From Styela clava (taxonomy: Eukaryota; Chordata; Ascidiacea; Stolidobranchia; Styelidae): a DNA stretch of 64,000 nucleotides. Below, piece after piece: positions 34,062 to 49,000 of the stretch. The notes under the pieces are model-generated. The model worked only from the letters and a program-made list of their open reading frames with translations. It ran no database searches and had not been told where the DNA came from. The translations under genes and the position numbers were made by a program. The stretch lies in assembly GCF_964204865.1 (NCBI RefSeq), contig NC_135250.1:1674001-1738000 (forward strand), written 5' to 3'. The stretch's first letter is position 1. Every line of letters starts with the position of its first letter.

Positions 34062-37000
34062 CTAATTTCTGTGTAATTCTTCAGACCCACTGGGAAGTGT
34101 ACTGAACTGGTTTGCATTTTGTACTTCCATGTTCACTGATTGCGCAGCAAACTTTTGAGCAGGCGGCTCATTTTCATCTGGAGAAATAGACAGATCTTCG
34201 TCCCATTCAACAGACCCACTGTAAAACGTATTGAGTGAGTCTAACTTTTGCTCTTCCACGTTCACTGATTCAGCGTTGGGTGGCTCATGAAGTGGATTTG
34301 CATCTGGTGAAATACACAGAACTTCGCTCAATTCGTCAGAACTACTGGGAAGCGTTTCAACCAAGTCTGATTGTTGCACTTCCATCTTCACTGATTTAGC
34401 AGCGGGTGACTCTTGAAGTAGCTTTCCATTTGGTAAAATAGACAGATCTCTGCCCGTTGCGACAGACCCACTGGGAGGCAATTTTTTCATTGATTCCGAG
34501 TTAAGCAACTCATGAAGTGGATTTACGTCCGGCCAAAGAGACTGAGCTTCTCCGAATTCTTCAAAACCACTGAGAAGCGTATTGAGCGAGCATGACTTTT
34601 GCGCTTCCTGGTTAACTGATTCCGGGTCAGGTGGCTCATGAAGAAGCTTTGCATCCGGTGAGTAATCATGTGCAACAGATCGAGCAGAATTTGACGGCTG
34701 ATCACTACCTTGTCGGTTCCAAATATAATCATTAGGCATTTGTTCCCCAGATTGTGCAAAATATGCAGGGTTATCGTCATGTTGTTGGCCACTAACTCCA
34801 TAATCATGAGGTATCAGTGTCACAGATTGAGCAGAATATGAATGACGATCATCACCTCGTTGGGCACGAATTTCATAATCATGGGGCCTCGGTGCCCAAG
34901 ATTGAGCAGAATATGCAGGCTGATGGCCACCATTTCCATAATCATGGGGCATCTGTGGCAAAGATCTAGCAGAATATGCAGTATGATCGTCATTTCGTTG
35001 GGCACAAATTCCATAACCATGGGGCATCATAGTCGCATATTGAGCAGAATTTGAAGGCAGATCATCATGTTGTTGGCCACCATAATCACGGGGTCTCGGT
35101 GCCACAGATATAGCAGAATTAGAAGGCTGATCACTTTGTTGGCCCCAAACTCCATTATTACGGGGTCTCGGTGGGACAGATCTAGCAGAATATGGAGGAT
35201 GACCTCCACCTTGGTGGCCCTGAACTTCATAATCAAGACTCTGTGCGACAGATCTCATCTGTGTTGAGATACCTGTAGTCATCATGTTCCTACCTAAAGT
35301 GGCTGTAAGATTTTTTAAGTCTGCGGAAATCTCAGCATAAGTTCTCTGTGTTAATTTGTCATCCCCCATGCTCACATCAAACTTTTGTCCAACACTTCCC
35401 TCTCCGGTAGCATTAATCTCAGTTTTTTGGAAGCGAAATTTCCAGTCAAGAAAAAAATAATTTTCTTCAATTATGTATTCATTGCTGCCATCGACATCCA
35501 TTTTGAAATTGATTTTTCTAAGACCTTCCAGTTTATCCAGATTAATCAAGCTCATCGAAAATTGCCTATCAACACTGAAAAGCGGACTTGTCCATCTTGA
35601 AGAAAAGTTCACAACTGTGCTGACGGGTTCGACTTGAATATCTTGTCCATAGAACTTGGCTCTCCCATTGTCGCCGTAACTGAAACAAGCAAATTGAACA
35701 CAATATGAAAAATCAATTGTGACACTGACAGGATATCAATAAAAAAATTATAATAGATAATAATGTGCAAGAGGATTGCCGGGCTCTTCGCCACCGTAGA
35801 GTGGAGTGGTTCATGTAACTGCTAGTCAGTTACGGTTTCCTCCACCATCAAGTCCATTCAAGGGTTGTTGAAATTTTTGGAAAACTGAGAAAGTCGGCAA
35901 TATCGCGTATAATTGCATTTTGCTAAAATCGCTGTTATTCAGGCCATAAAAACCTCTCATGGTAAATCTCTCTAAATCACAAATTTGTGCCATGACAACG
36001 ATGATGATTAGGTGCCGGTACATATTGTAGTACTCACAGAGAATTGTGAATCAGGTGAGAATTATTATATATTCATCGGCAGCGAAATGCTAAAGACAGA
36101 TAAAAGAGTGAATCTGTGACACAAATTTATGATTGAAAAGTGGCAATGTCAAAGACTAAAAATTACAAACATTACAAAAATTACAAACCACAAACAATGT
36201 AAGTTTGTTGTAGGAGGCCTGTGACAAATTAATGTTCCTCTAGGCCAGTGGTTCTTAAACTTTCTCGAGCGCGACCCAAATCTTGAGTTTTAGGAATACT
36301 CGCGACCCAATCCTAAATAACGCAAAATGTGTTTTTAGTGTTAGTACAGTTTGACTCAAATACAGACAACTATTTATTAGAAACAGTCCATTGACTCAGT
36401 GAGATTGATGTAACTGAAATTTCCTTTTCATTATATCTCCAATACACAGCTCTATTTTACTTAACGCAATACGCAAGTTGTCACGCGTATCGAGGCCATT
36501 GCGAGCTTAGTTTTGATAACCTTCAGTGCCAAATATCCTCGCTCGCACAAGTGCCTTGTCGCGAATTGTAGCAGAAAAGGCGCCCGCTGTCCGTCGCAAA
36601 CACGACATCCTAGCTGGCCTTCGGTATCTCTCGCAATATAAAACTTTTTACTCATCAAATGTTCACACACTGTTTCGTTTGCGGTAAATGGTGCCTCGAG
36701 ATGAAGTCACATTTTCTCTAGATATTGAATAATCTAATGTCGAGAAGCGAGCTTTTTCATTGCGTCGTCTATTACAATTTACATTACCAAAAATACACCC
36801 ATTTTTGGTTATTTTAATCCACTAAGACGACATTCCACGCAGTCAACACAACGACAAGCGACGTGCATGGTTACCGATACCATAAAAATAATACACGTGA
36901 CTGGCATATCAGAATTGTGATGTAACAATGAGCTCAAGACAGTTCTTTCCGTGAATGAAATTTTATATTTCATTATTTTTAAATACCAGAATTTAGAAGC

Positions 37001-40000
37001 TAAATTGAAACATTGGGAAAGCTGAAAATTCTTCCTTCTCCTCTTAGATTGCCCTTGCATTGACGACCTTGTCGCGACCCATATTTAAACCTTCCGCGAC
37101 CCATGTTTGGGTCGCGACCCATACTTTAAGAACCACTGCTCTAGGCTATTGGTTCTCAAACTGTGGTCTGCGGTCGCTTAGGGGTCTGCAAATCGATTTT
37201 AGAGGGACCGCGAGACAGCTTTAACCTCGGCATAGAAGCACTTTGATATGAAGCAATATTATGATGCTTTCATGCTTTCACAGTGTTTCTCCTAATCACG
37301 ACACGCTCTGCCGAAGACATTATTACATAACAAACTCTGGTGAACATGGCAAGTAACGCAAATCGGAGCGTATTGTTTATGGAAGGTGTGTGCATCTGAT
37401 TGTAAATTTTTTCGGGGTAATTTAAAAATGCCCTCTCCCCCTCATCAAATTCAGATATAACGATTCATATGTGAAATTTGATTTTGCTGTGATAAGTGCT
37501 GGAGAGAAAGAGAAGCCACAGTGGCACCGTCCTATCCCGATGTCGCTAAGATGGCCCTAAAAACGCTCATTCCATTTACAAAAACTTACGAATGTGAGGC
37601 AGCTTTTTCTACACCACTCCCTATTAAAAAAAAATGTTGAAACAGAATGTTGAAACGCGAGACATAATTTGAGAGTTGAGTTATCCAAAACATAACCCAA
37701 GGTAGGCTCATAACCAAGCAGGCTCCTTGAACTGTTTTAATGTCATTCAATAGATGAATGCTTGATATATCGCGTTGCTATTTGCTTTCATGTCTTTGGT
37801 GGACCGCGAGTCATCAGAAAAATTGCAAGGGGACCGACCGTTAGGCATAATTTTTCAAAAAGTTTGAGAACCACTGCTCCAGGCCATTGGTTCTCAAACT
37901 GGGGTTCGCAAAGCGATTTTAGGGGAACCGCGAGACAACTTTAATCTCGACGCAGAAGCACTTTGATTTGAGGTGAAATTTTGATGTAATGCTTTTACAT
38001 TGTGTGTCCAAAGCACGACAGGCTTTACCGAAGACATTATCACGTAACAAACATTGGTAAACCTGTGACCATTCCATTTGCAACAACTTACGAATGTGAG
38101 GCAGCTTTTTTTTTCTTACTCAAAACAAAATGTCGAAACAGAATGGACGTGAGTTACGATATGAGAGTTGCATTATCCAAAACAGAACCCAAGAACCCAT
38201 CTCATTTAACTGTGTCAATGTCATTCAATATATGAATGCTTGATATACCGTGCTGCTATTTACTTTCATTTCTTTAGTGGACCACGAGTCATCAGAAAAA
38301 TTGAAAGGGGAACGTTATGTGTAATATTTCAAAAAGTTTGAGAACCATTGCTCTAGGCATTGTAAATCAGAAAATTTTTTGAAAACCAAACCAAACACAT
38401 TATGTCTGGCCGCCATTGGGAACCATGCTGTCCAAATCTCATGCCAAAATTCCATTTAAAGCAGTGATGCTTATATTTTGTCGAGGCAACCGCAGTTTAG
38501 ATTGAACTGATGTAATGGCGACTGGTTTAAAAGTCATTCCGTGATGATTTCGAGGTGATGTATTTTTAATTTACTGATATACTTCTATATTTATTTTTAT
38601 TGTACTAAATTAAATTGTTCTATAGAGGATTTTTTATCAGATATTTGAGATTTGTCTAATGGCGATAATGAATTCGCAAGATCACGAAACCAAACAAAAT
38701 CAGGCAATTTACCTGGTATTTTTATGTCCACTGATTGCTGTGGTATTTTTGAGTAATAATGTTATTATATTGACGTAAGAAGACGCAACCGCCAGTTAAG
38801 ACACAATTTAATTAATATGGGAGAATTTAGATTCCTGTAGTTTATTTTACGTGACAGAAAAGTCGGTTCTTTCAACAAATGCGTAGCAATCGTGGCGGCA
38901 GTTTTAGAAGGAAATAGGGATCTTTCCTCCTTTTGAAAATCCTAGCTGAGAACCTTCCGATATGGGCTGGTAACCAGGCAACAGTCCGTGGTGCGCCATA
39001 TTGATTAAGCCGCCAGATCGACTTTACTTTTCCTCAAGATAAATATGTAAATCCTATCCCTAGTTAAGACACACTGATGGTTAGTTGTGTACAAGTCTCC
39101 AGTCATGTGATTCAGCTAAATTCATTGATAAATGGAAGTTCCCAATGCTGCTTATCTTCGGCACTATCAGGGATGAATTCACCATCAAGCAAGTTAGGCA
39201 AAAGCCCAGAGGCATCAAGACTCGGGGGCCTACAAAATGGCTTAGCCTCTAATTATCTAAATTCGCTCCTGGCTCCCATCCATGGTAAATGCGAAAAACA
39301 GAAAATAAACGACCAAAAGGATTTTAACTTACTTCACTTCAAAACTCTCTGGGTGAACCAGAATTTTAGCTCGTTGTGTCTTGATCATTTTCAGCAGATC
39401 TTGAACCTCAAAAAATCCATTACTGCACACATATGAATGGATGATATGGAATTTGGGGATTTCTTCGGAAGGCTCAGTCAGAAAGACAGTGTTGAGATAA
39501 TGTCTTCTCATTTTTGGAAATTCTTCCTTTTTCACATATATACCAAACCTGAAATCAAGGTTGGCAATTTAACTTATGAATAAAGAAACTCTTTGCTTAC
39601 GCAAACCAGTGACCTTTGAAATCAATTCATTTTAGCATAAAGCAGTGGCTCCCAAACATTTCATTTGTGTGAAGTTAAATTATCAATGAAAAAACTCACG
39701 GCGCACATGAAACTCAAATTTGTGATCTTTATTGTGTTTGTTTGTGCCTTTTAACCCTTTCCGTGCGGTGGGCACGTATACGTACCAACGACAAAAGTCG
39801 CTAGATTGCGGCGGGTACGTTGATGTACTCCACTGTTTTATTTAGCAATCGGTCGCAAACTGTTGGTCTAGTTTTTCCGGTTTTTAGTTTATTGATAAGA
39901 AGTCTTCTTCGAGATTAACATAAGCGACGGTAAATCTCGCTTTCGTTTACCACAGGAATTTTATTTGCGGCGGAACGAGGGAGTGTTTTTGAAATTTATG

Positions 40001-43000
40001 CAAATTTCAGTGTTTTTTGGGTGGTAATAGAAGGCATATTATCCCTTCCATCTACTGAAGTATTTTGAGTTAGATCACAAAATTATTATAGCAATATTAT
40101 GCTATTGTTTGCCAACCACGAAGCGGTAACAGTAAAGGATTTAGCGAATATTTCTATTTTTTATCAACTCCCAAGTTTCAACTCCCAAGAAAAAAAAAGC
40201 CTTTTTTCTATCCGGTTTGTGACTCAGACCACCACTTTTGGAAAAAATTTTTTTTAATCGCCAACTGCAAGCTCTTTAAATAAGCTTTCCAACGAGCCAT
40301 CAGTGGGCAGTAGAGGATCATTAGTTGTGGGGGTACAAATGCATAAAATCGGCTTAGCAAATACGATTATTTAATAAAAAATAAAAATCGCATGGAAAGG
40401 GTTAAAGTTTGTAAACATGTTGGCCTAAAGGTACAAAGGTCAATGTAACAATGGGGGCAGGCACTATTTAACAGAAAGTAAAGGACATAGAAAGGTAAAA
40501 TTAATTTATTGATCCATATACACATCATTTAATTACCGATAGTAAGAAACAATAAAACATTAATAAATACAATATGTGAAACATTCAAGGATTATGATTT
40601 ACATATTTATCCCGGGGGTTAAGAAAAATCGATAATACGGCTTAACCATATGGCAAACCACGCCTCTCGTTCGAATACCATTCCGTGTCGGTTATGAGAT
40701 TAGTTATTATTTTTTTGGAAGCATCGCCTTGATGGTGGAGGAAGCCATAACCGACCAGCGGTTATGTGCACAACCCTACTGCGGCGAGGAGTCTAGCAAT
40801 CCTCTCGCACATAACCATCCTTGCATGGGATACAAACCTGCGAACCCACGCAGAGTAATCAGAGGAGCGGTGGCGAGCGTATTCCTAACACTCCTGTCTA
40901 TTCCTGTCCTGTGGTTGCTCTATTGACAGCCGCTGTTCTGACAATCGCTATTTGGAACCCTAGCAAGGCATAGATGATGAAAACTTCTGAAGTTGCTGTA
41001 AATTGTGTTTAAAAATGCACCTACCATAATGATAATACCAATAGCATACCGTTTTGTGAATATATATTTTTGAAAACCACATTTGGGCTATGGACAGAGA
41101 ATTCAGGCGGCCTCTAATTTCTTTTTTTTTTTTTAATTCTTTTTTTTTTACTTGAACGAAATCCATTGGATATCCCTATCTAGCATTTATAACAGTAATT
41201 ATTGCTTACTTGCAAAATTTTTTTACTTTGATAGAGACTAGCTTTCCTTGTCCATACGATGCTAATTTATCATCTGTAATGACACCTTTGTTGATCCTTT
41301 CAACCTGGAAATTTAGGATTCAAGTTCACCCGCAATTCAAAAGTTTTTTTTTTATTGAACTCACAAACAACTAAAAAATGCTAGTCGTCAGCTACAGTGC
41401 ACATTATCCATTTGCTGGCTTACATCTAAAACGAGAACAGACTTAAATTCCACTACTGTATAAAATGCATATAAAAAGGGGATTTTATCTTAATATAACA
41501 ATCTTTTTATTTTTATCTAGAAAAGAAAGCAAACCTACATGTAATTTTATCTTTACATCTGGATCTTTAGCAGAATACTGGACCACAATAGTCAGTGTCA
41601 CATAAGCCTCGAACTCCATCTTTTGTTCTGACTCGAATACTATGTGTGGACAAATATAAAGTCGTTCTTTCTGTAACAAAATATACAAAGAGTCAGAAAT
41701 ACAGCTAATTAACCATGTCAACAGTGGGCAATTGCGGTTCGCGAGCCGCATGCGGCTCTTGCGAGTTACTATGTGGCTCTTCTGGCTAACATAGAATTTT
41801 ATCCAAATTCAACTATAAGAGGATCTGTAGTGTAACAGTTTGTTTTAAATTTATTAGGCGATTGAATAAGTGTTTATTTATGATTGAGACAAATTATGTT
41901 TCAATATGAAAATCGTTGTAGCGTGGAATTTCAAAATTTAAATTAGTTAAGCGACAAATCTTAGGTCACAATGGTCTTATGTTTGTTGCTGCGTTGGAAG
42001 TATTACATCTTGATTGCGCTTATTTTCAGTCACAGTGCGATATGTGCCGCACTGCATTGTCTGCATATTGCGCAGACTTTCAAAAATCTCACAGACGGGA
42101 TGGAAACACACAAGTCAATTACTTTTGTTATGGCATCACATTATTTACTTTGTAATATCATTTATTGTTATTAGATGTTTGGGTGAATTCTCTGTTCAAG
42201 GTAATTTAATATTAATAATTTTAAAAATTATGCGGCTCTCACATATTTATGACTTGCTGCATGCGGCTCTCATACTAAAAAAATTTGCCTACCCCTGCCC
42301 TATGTAGTTTCACTGATTGCAATTTATGTGCAGAAGGATTTCCATACTCATCAGAGTCAGTTCCATCAAATGCTGTTAGGTTAGAGTTCCCCTTTATGCA
42401 AGCACTTGTTCTTTTCTAGCTATTCGCCATGCCCACCCCGATCTGGGCAAGATGCTATAATTGATATATAATTAAAGAGTATAATAGCTGATGACATCTG
42501 CTATAACAGGGATGGCGAACCACATAATTGATATATAATTAAAGAGTATAATAGCTGATGACATCTGCTATAACAGGGATGGCGAACCACTGACCTGCAG
42601 GTATAATGTACCAACAGTTGGACAGTCAGGGCCGCAACCATTCATATTCAAATTGATAATTTTTTGGGCCGGTATGGTAATTTTCAAAAACCCTAATCTT
42701 GGATGCATGTCTGCACCGCTGTGAACCGTTATTCAGCTTTTGGCTCTGATATTGTTTATGACATAACAATGCAATTGATGATCATTTCTCGCAACGTCTT
42801 GTCTCTTTCGGAGATTCCTCTGCACACTGTTTCAGGGGTTATGCAAAAACTAGATGCTACTTTATTATTTATATATTATTATATTACTGTATTTTATTAG
42901 TTCCTCGCCTGAGATGTCGTCGAGAGAACAAAATCTTTCAGACTTGAAATAAAAGCCTAAAAATCTGAAATAACAGTGAGGCAGTGTATTGAAAGCTGAT

Positions 43001-46000
43001 CGATAAATAGGACAATATCAGAGTGGAATTCCCTCCCAAACTCTTAAACGGTGACGGTAAGAACGGTAAAATAATTTGCCACATCATCCTAAACGTTTTT
43101 GGTAATTCATATGCGTGTTTTCGTACTCTAATTTCATAAAATCGAGCGCCATAAAGAGTCCCTGATAGAAGTGCTGCATAAGTAAAGCCCAAAACTACGT
43201 CAACACCAACAGAAGCTTATAAGATTTGTTTCAGAAGTTTCTTATAGATACAAACATTGATCAAATATATGTGACCCATTCTCTTCTGCTCCGCGATAAA
43301 AATATAATTTTTGACCCATTCATTAAAAAAGGTTTGCCATCCTTGTGCTATAACGTTCATGAAAATCTATACCTAATACTCACAGGAACTTTTGAATATG
43401 GCCCATGTGGATCTGCTCTCATTGTGATAGTCTTTTCCTCTTTCACACAATCGACAGGGAAAAGGGCAACACAGTAAGGGGTTACAACACAACATCCATT
43501 TTGATCCAATTTGAAACTCAGCGGCTCTTTTCCCCTTGATTCTATCACTCTTGGACTGCGTCCCTGGGCCTTGGAAATTGACAAGAGAATATTGAAATAA
43601 TTTAATACTTTTATGTTGTACAATATTATTGTTATTGGAAATGAAGGGTGCAAGAGAACAAATAAGTCAGCGGTCGCAGGTTTGAATCCCATGCAGGGAT
43701 GATCATGTGCAAGAGGATTGCTGGACTCCTCGCCACCGTAGGGTTGTTCATGTAACCGCTGGTCGGTTACGGCTTCCTCCACCATCAAGTCCATGCATCC
43801 GAAAAACAAATAACTGGCCAACTGATCTCATACCTGACCTGGACCGGTAACAGGACGAGAGGCCGTGGTTCGCCATATGATTGAGCCGTCTAATCGCTCT
43901 TGGAATAAATATGTAAATCCTATCCTATCCCAAGTCATTATTTCGGCTTTCCTGTCTCTTGTCCTATCCACTATTTTTATACCAGCATCAGCTTCCAGTG
44001 TTAAATATGAATGAACCTAGAATCCTCTTACATCAAATAGTTTCATTGGCATCAGTGAATTTTGCAGTTCTTGAATGCTTTCATGCTTATTCTTTTTAGT
44101 AGGATACTCTGGTGAGTTTTTCACTGTAAAATACAATACAATTCTTGTATAAAAATTGAAACAGGCGTTTTAACTCACCTAGCTAATTTGAAAAAATAAT
44201 TTTTGAAAATTTTCTGACAAGTAAAATATTGCTGTAATACTGACCAGGAAGATTTCGGTCTTACCAAGCTATATTAGTTCCGTAGCTAGCAATGGCTTCT
44301 AATGCCATGTTCGGATTGAAGGACGTTTTTTAAGGCAGTAGGTTGTAAATTCAGGCCAGGTATCTCTGCACTTTGTTTGTTCATTTATTGTTGTTTTGTT
44401 TTATGCCATGGTAACCAAAAGGACACAAACTGATTTATAGTGACATCTATGGAAGCCTAAATATTAAATAGTTACCTTCTTTGCCTTGTGGAGCCACCTC
44501 TGTAGGGATTTGCTGTCTTGCAACCTGCCTTTCTTGCATATTCTGCCTATCATCATTTTCCTGGCTCTGAAAGAGGAGAAAGCATAAAAATCTTAGCTAT
44601 TAAGTAAGACGCTGAATTGACCTGGAGAAGTTTACCTTAACTTTGTACATTAAAAACCATGTTAGAACATGATAGGAATTTCATATTTATTCTAGGGAAG
44701 TGGAATGTTAACCCATTGATGAAAGAAAGTTAAGAGTATATTGCTAGAAATTTTTTAGAACAACATTTTCTGTCAGCTGCATTTTCCTTGGAATGAGACC
44801 ACTGGGGGGATTTCTGGAACAGCGTAATGAACATACATGCATGTAGTTGGAAACTGCAACCAGCCAACAGTAATGTGAACCATCACCTTACACACAATAG
44901 CCTTCTATGCAGGGTTATTTAAACTAAGAGCATGAACACTCATGGGAACCATGGACCATTTTTGGGTACATCGTAACGTAGTATGTGTACCGGGTTAGGC
45001 CATAATTTTATTCCAATTTTCTATATTTTAGTTCTATTACGAGTTCGGGGACTGGCCAAGTATAGACTCCCATAGTGTTTCTACCTGAAATTATGGCCAA
45101 ACCCTAATCTGGTAAACAAACTATGTTACGGTGTTCGCCATCTTGGTTCACATACTTCGGAAGTACCCATTTTTGTTATGCGCAAAGTAGAATTTTAGTA
45201 TGTTAAAAGCCAAACAAAAAATTAAATCCATTATCGAGGGTGAACTTGTATTAGCAAGCAAGAAAAAAAAGTCTGAATATGGTCGAGGGTTTCTCGAGGT
45301 GGTCCCTTGAATACCCAGTAATTCTGTGGGGGTCACAAGCAAAGGGATTCACCGGGTAACATTCACAATAATTACATTAATCTTAGGTGAATTGAATGAT
45401 TTGTTATATTCTTGGCTGATTATTTTGCTTTCAATTGGTGGCTTTTTATTATAAAATGTGACACATAATATATCTGATGGTAGCGTTCCCTAAAATTCGT
45501 AAATTGGTGTACATGGTATTTCATTTTATTTCAGAGAAGTTCTTGGTTTGGTAAAGCTTTATCCAAGAGTGACAACAATGATTTTGAATATTACAACAAA
45601 ATCAGTCTATTACCTCAGCATCTGGCCTCTGATGAGGTTGTTTTGATGAATATGGGGGTGGTGGCTGTAAAAAAGAAGACAGTGTTTATTATTCATGCCA
45701 GATGGGAGGAAAGTTAATCATATGGCAAACCACAGTCTCCTGATGCGAAAGTTGTTTGTTGTTACAGGTGTATTGACTTGATGGTGAAGAAAGACGTTAC
45801 CGGCCGGTGAGTTGGTGAAGCCCCTTTAGATGACGAGGACTTTGGAGAATGATTATCACATTGACATTTGAACCAGCAAACCATCACAGATAAATCAGAG
45901 GTGAGACAGCGAGTGTATTGCTAACGCTTGGATCTTTATTACAACATAGCATTGCCTACTGGTAACAATGCTATAATAATATTCATAAGCAAAGGGGAAA

Positions 46001-49000
46001 GTATATAATGGCAAGTTTTTCATTTCTCATCTACACCCTTCTTTTTCGAGATGAAAACATGGAAAATTTGTAAAAAGATACCTGTTGGCCAGAAGATTGT
46101 TCGCTTCTTCGGTCAACATTGACATATTCAGCATCAAAATGTCCATCCTATAGAAAAAAATTCAAGAACCTTTCACCGTACTTATCGAGGCCTAATTTGG
46201 TCTGAAAATCCAAACTGATGACATTCTTGAACAGACAATAGTTGAATTCTTTTTGTTGTATACATCTTACTTCTAATGATATTTAAGAGGCTACTGTTAT
46301 TGGGAAAGAATCTTTTTAGAATCTGTCTGGCATTGCATCTGGCAAGCGAATTTAAACCTAAGATGTGTAATTTGTGATGCCAACAAAGTAAAGTATGATG
46401 ATATAACTGCTACGCCAGTAATTAAGCATCTTGTTGTATTTCTTTCCCCTGATATGTAAAGGGAAACATGACCAATACAGAAACCAACCTTGAAATGTTT
46501 CTCTACTAGCGCAATTACTAAACAATTCAGCCAAATATCAAAAGTTACCTCATCATTTTCACTTTCCCATCCTACGTCAGCATAGGGATTTTCTTCCTGT
46601 AGAAAAAAATTCAAGAACGACTTACTTATCGAGGCAGAATTTAGTCTAAAAGTCAAGTCAAATTTTCTATCCATATGGAGGGTGATCTTGCATTTGCAAG
46701 CGAGCAAAAAAGTACAAATCCAAATGTGCTCATTTACCACATGATAGAATACAATGATACTGGAATTACATAATCCACTCAGTTTGGATAGAATGTCTAG
46801 AATGTGGATCTCAAAGTTGACTGACCAAAATTGGAAGCGCCGGGGGATGATAGAGGGAAGTGCCCCATACACATGCTCGAACTGTGCTAATGACGTAACA
46901 AATTACGGTATCTACAACACAAAGAGATAAAATCATAAAGTTTTAAAGTTTGGCGGGCGCATAAAATCGTTATGTGGGCTGTAATTTGACTGCGGTTTGG
47001 GTATTACTAGTCTAACATGAAAACATTGGGTAAATTTATGACCTATCTTTTTCTTTCAGATAAAAGATAGTGTGTGACACATTCAGTAAAAAGGGTTCGC
47101 CATCCCTGATTTATTTATTTTTTGTATATAAGCAGTCACTGACATGTGGGCATGAAGGTTTGAACCCGAGATGTGTAAATTGCAATATCAACAAAGTCAA
47201 GTCTGATGATATAACTGTTAGGCCAGAGGTTTTCAATCGGGGGCCTGTGACCCCTAAAGAGGCCCCAGGCCACCATGCTAGTCACAAATCTGAATTTATT
47301 TTTAACTACAAAAAAACTCTCCATTTTTCCCAGTTTCATTGCTCAATAAGGTCATTTCAATGTGTTCACACTTTGTTGAGCATGAATTGTTTGAACAGAA
47401 CGGGATTTGGAATCTACCAATTAAAATAACACTATAAATTCCACTGGAATGATAAACAGGGCCATTACCGTAACTGCTAAAAGCTTCCGAAAGAGGCCAT
47501 GCGACATGAAAGGTTGGAAAACACTGTGCCCTTGTTGTATCTCCTCCTGATATGTGAAGGAAACATGACCAATACAAAAAACCCATTGCAACACAAATTA
47601 CCTCAATACGATTTCCAACTATAGTTCTATGATCAGCCAGGCCTTCACCATCAGAATTACCCCCTAGAACTGGAAGAGGAGGAAGAATTCTTCTTTCATT
47701 ATCACTTCTCTGTACAGTTTCCTCCTGTACCCAAAAAATAAATTTGATTTGATGATGAAAAATTTAAACATTATCTCAAATGCGATATGAAACAAATGAT
47801 ATAAAAAAGTAATCAGAGGTACAATGGAAAGAGTACCCCTAATGCCTAACAAGAAGAACTTAACTAAGATACACGTGTTACTCCTTAGGTCAATGACTTG
47901 GGATTGTACCATGCCAATAACATATTCTGACATTTATTGAGCTTTCTTGCCACATGGTTAACTAGGCATAAATTAAAAATTCCCCCAAAATGAGTCTTAC
48001 ACTTCGAACATGAGCTCCAGGAACATTCACCAAAACATTTGTAAATAAGACAGATGTTAAAGAATATTATTTTAATAATTTCTAAGTTGTGAACCTCAGA
48101 AAAATCTGAGACACAAATCAAGTTTATCAATCAGTCAATTTTAGAGGTTGAGCGCCAAGTGGAGTCAAAAATGTGCCTCCTAAGAAAATGGATAGTTTTG
48201 GAAATTGAAACTTCCACCTTGCAATTATTTTAGTCCCAAATATTAAACAAATAAAATCTTTTTGTCAGGTAGTTAAGACATTTCTGTTAGAACTACAGGT
48301 AAGTATTTGAAAAAGTTTGAATTCCATGCAGGGATAGATATGTGCAAGAGGATCATTGATCTCACCATTGTAAGGTGGATAACATTTCGCTGGTCAGTTA
48401 CGGCCCCCTGACCGTCTTATCGACTTTCCTCCTCCTGAGGATAAGTATGTAAATCCTATCAATCACTGCGCTAAGTCTCGCTGGGGGTTGGTTAATGGCC
48501 AATCCGGGTCATTCTGTTCAGATAATTAGATTTTCATCAAATTTTTGATAATCATGCCAGACTCATGCCAAGTTTAGCTTCCCTAACACTTGTCGCAATA
48601 TGGCAGCAAATGCTCACAAAATTTGAATAAACAGTAAAAGATCAATGGAAAAGCCAAACACTTTGTCTGATCCAGATAATTATAGAATTGCTCTGTGACC
48701 CACTAGATGGGTCCAGCACCCAGTATGAAAAACCTTGGGATATACAAAGAAAACACCAACCTCGCAACGATTCACAATTTCTGAGATATTCCTCTGAGCA
48801 ATTCGTTGGTCTGATGGTACTCTTTCAGAATCACGAACTGCAATAAAGGTAGTTTGAGAGTCTTGATGCACACTAGCACAAGTGTTTTTCTGTAGTGTTT
48901 CGCCTAGCCCAGGGGTGTGCAAACTGCGGTCTCGCAAGAAAAAATTGTGCGAAGTGCCAATTTATAATGGTGTGCCGGCAAACGAGTTTTCAGTTTAGTT

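Noticed and set aside
46297..46872. A 191-codon minus-strand frame as one gene
   Set aside because: Only the 48-bp exon at 46549-46596 has matching splice sites and phase; the rest is intron read through.
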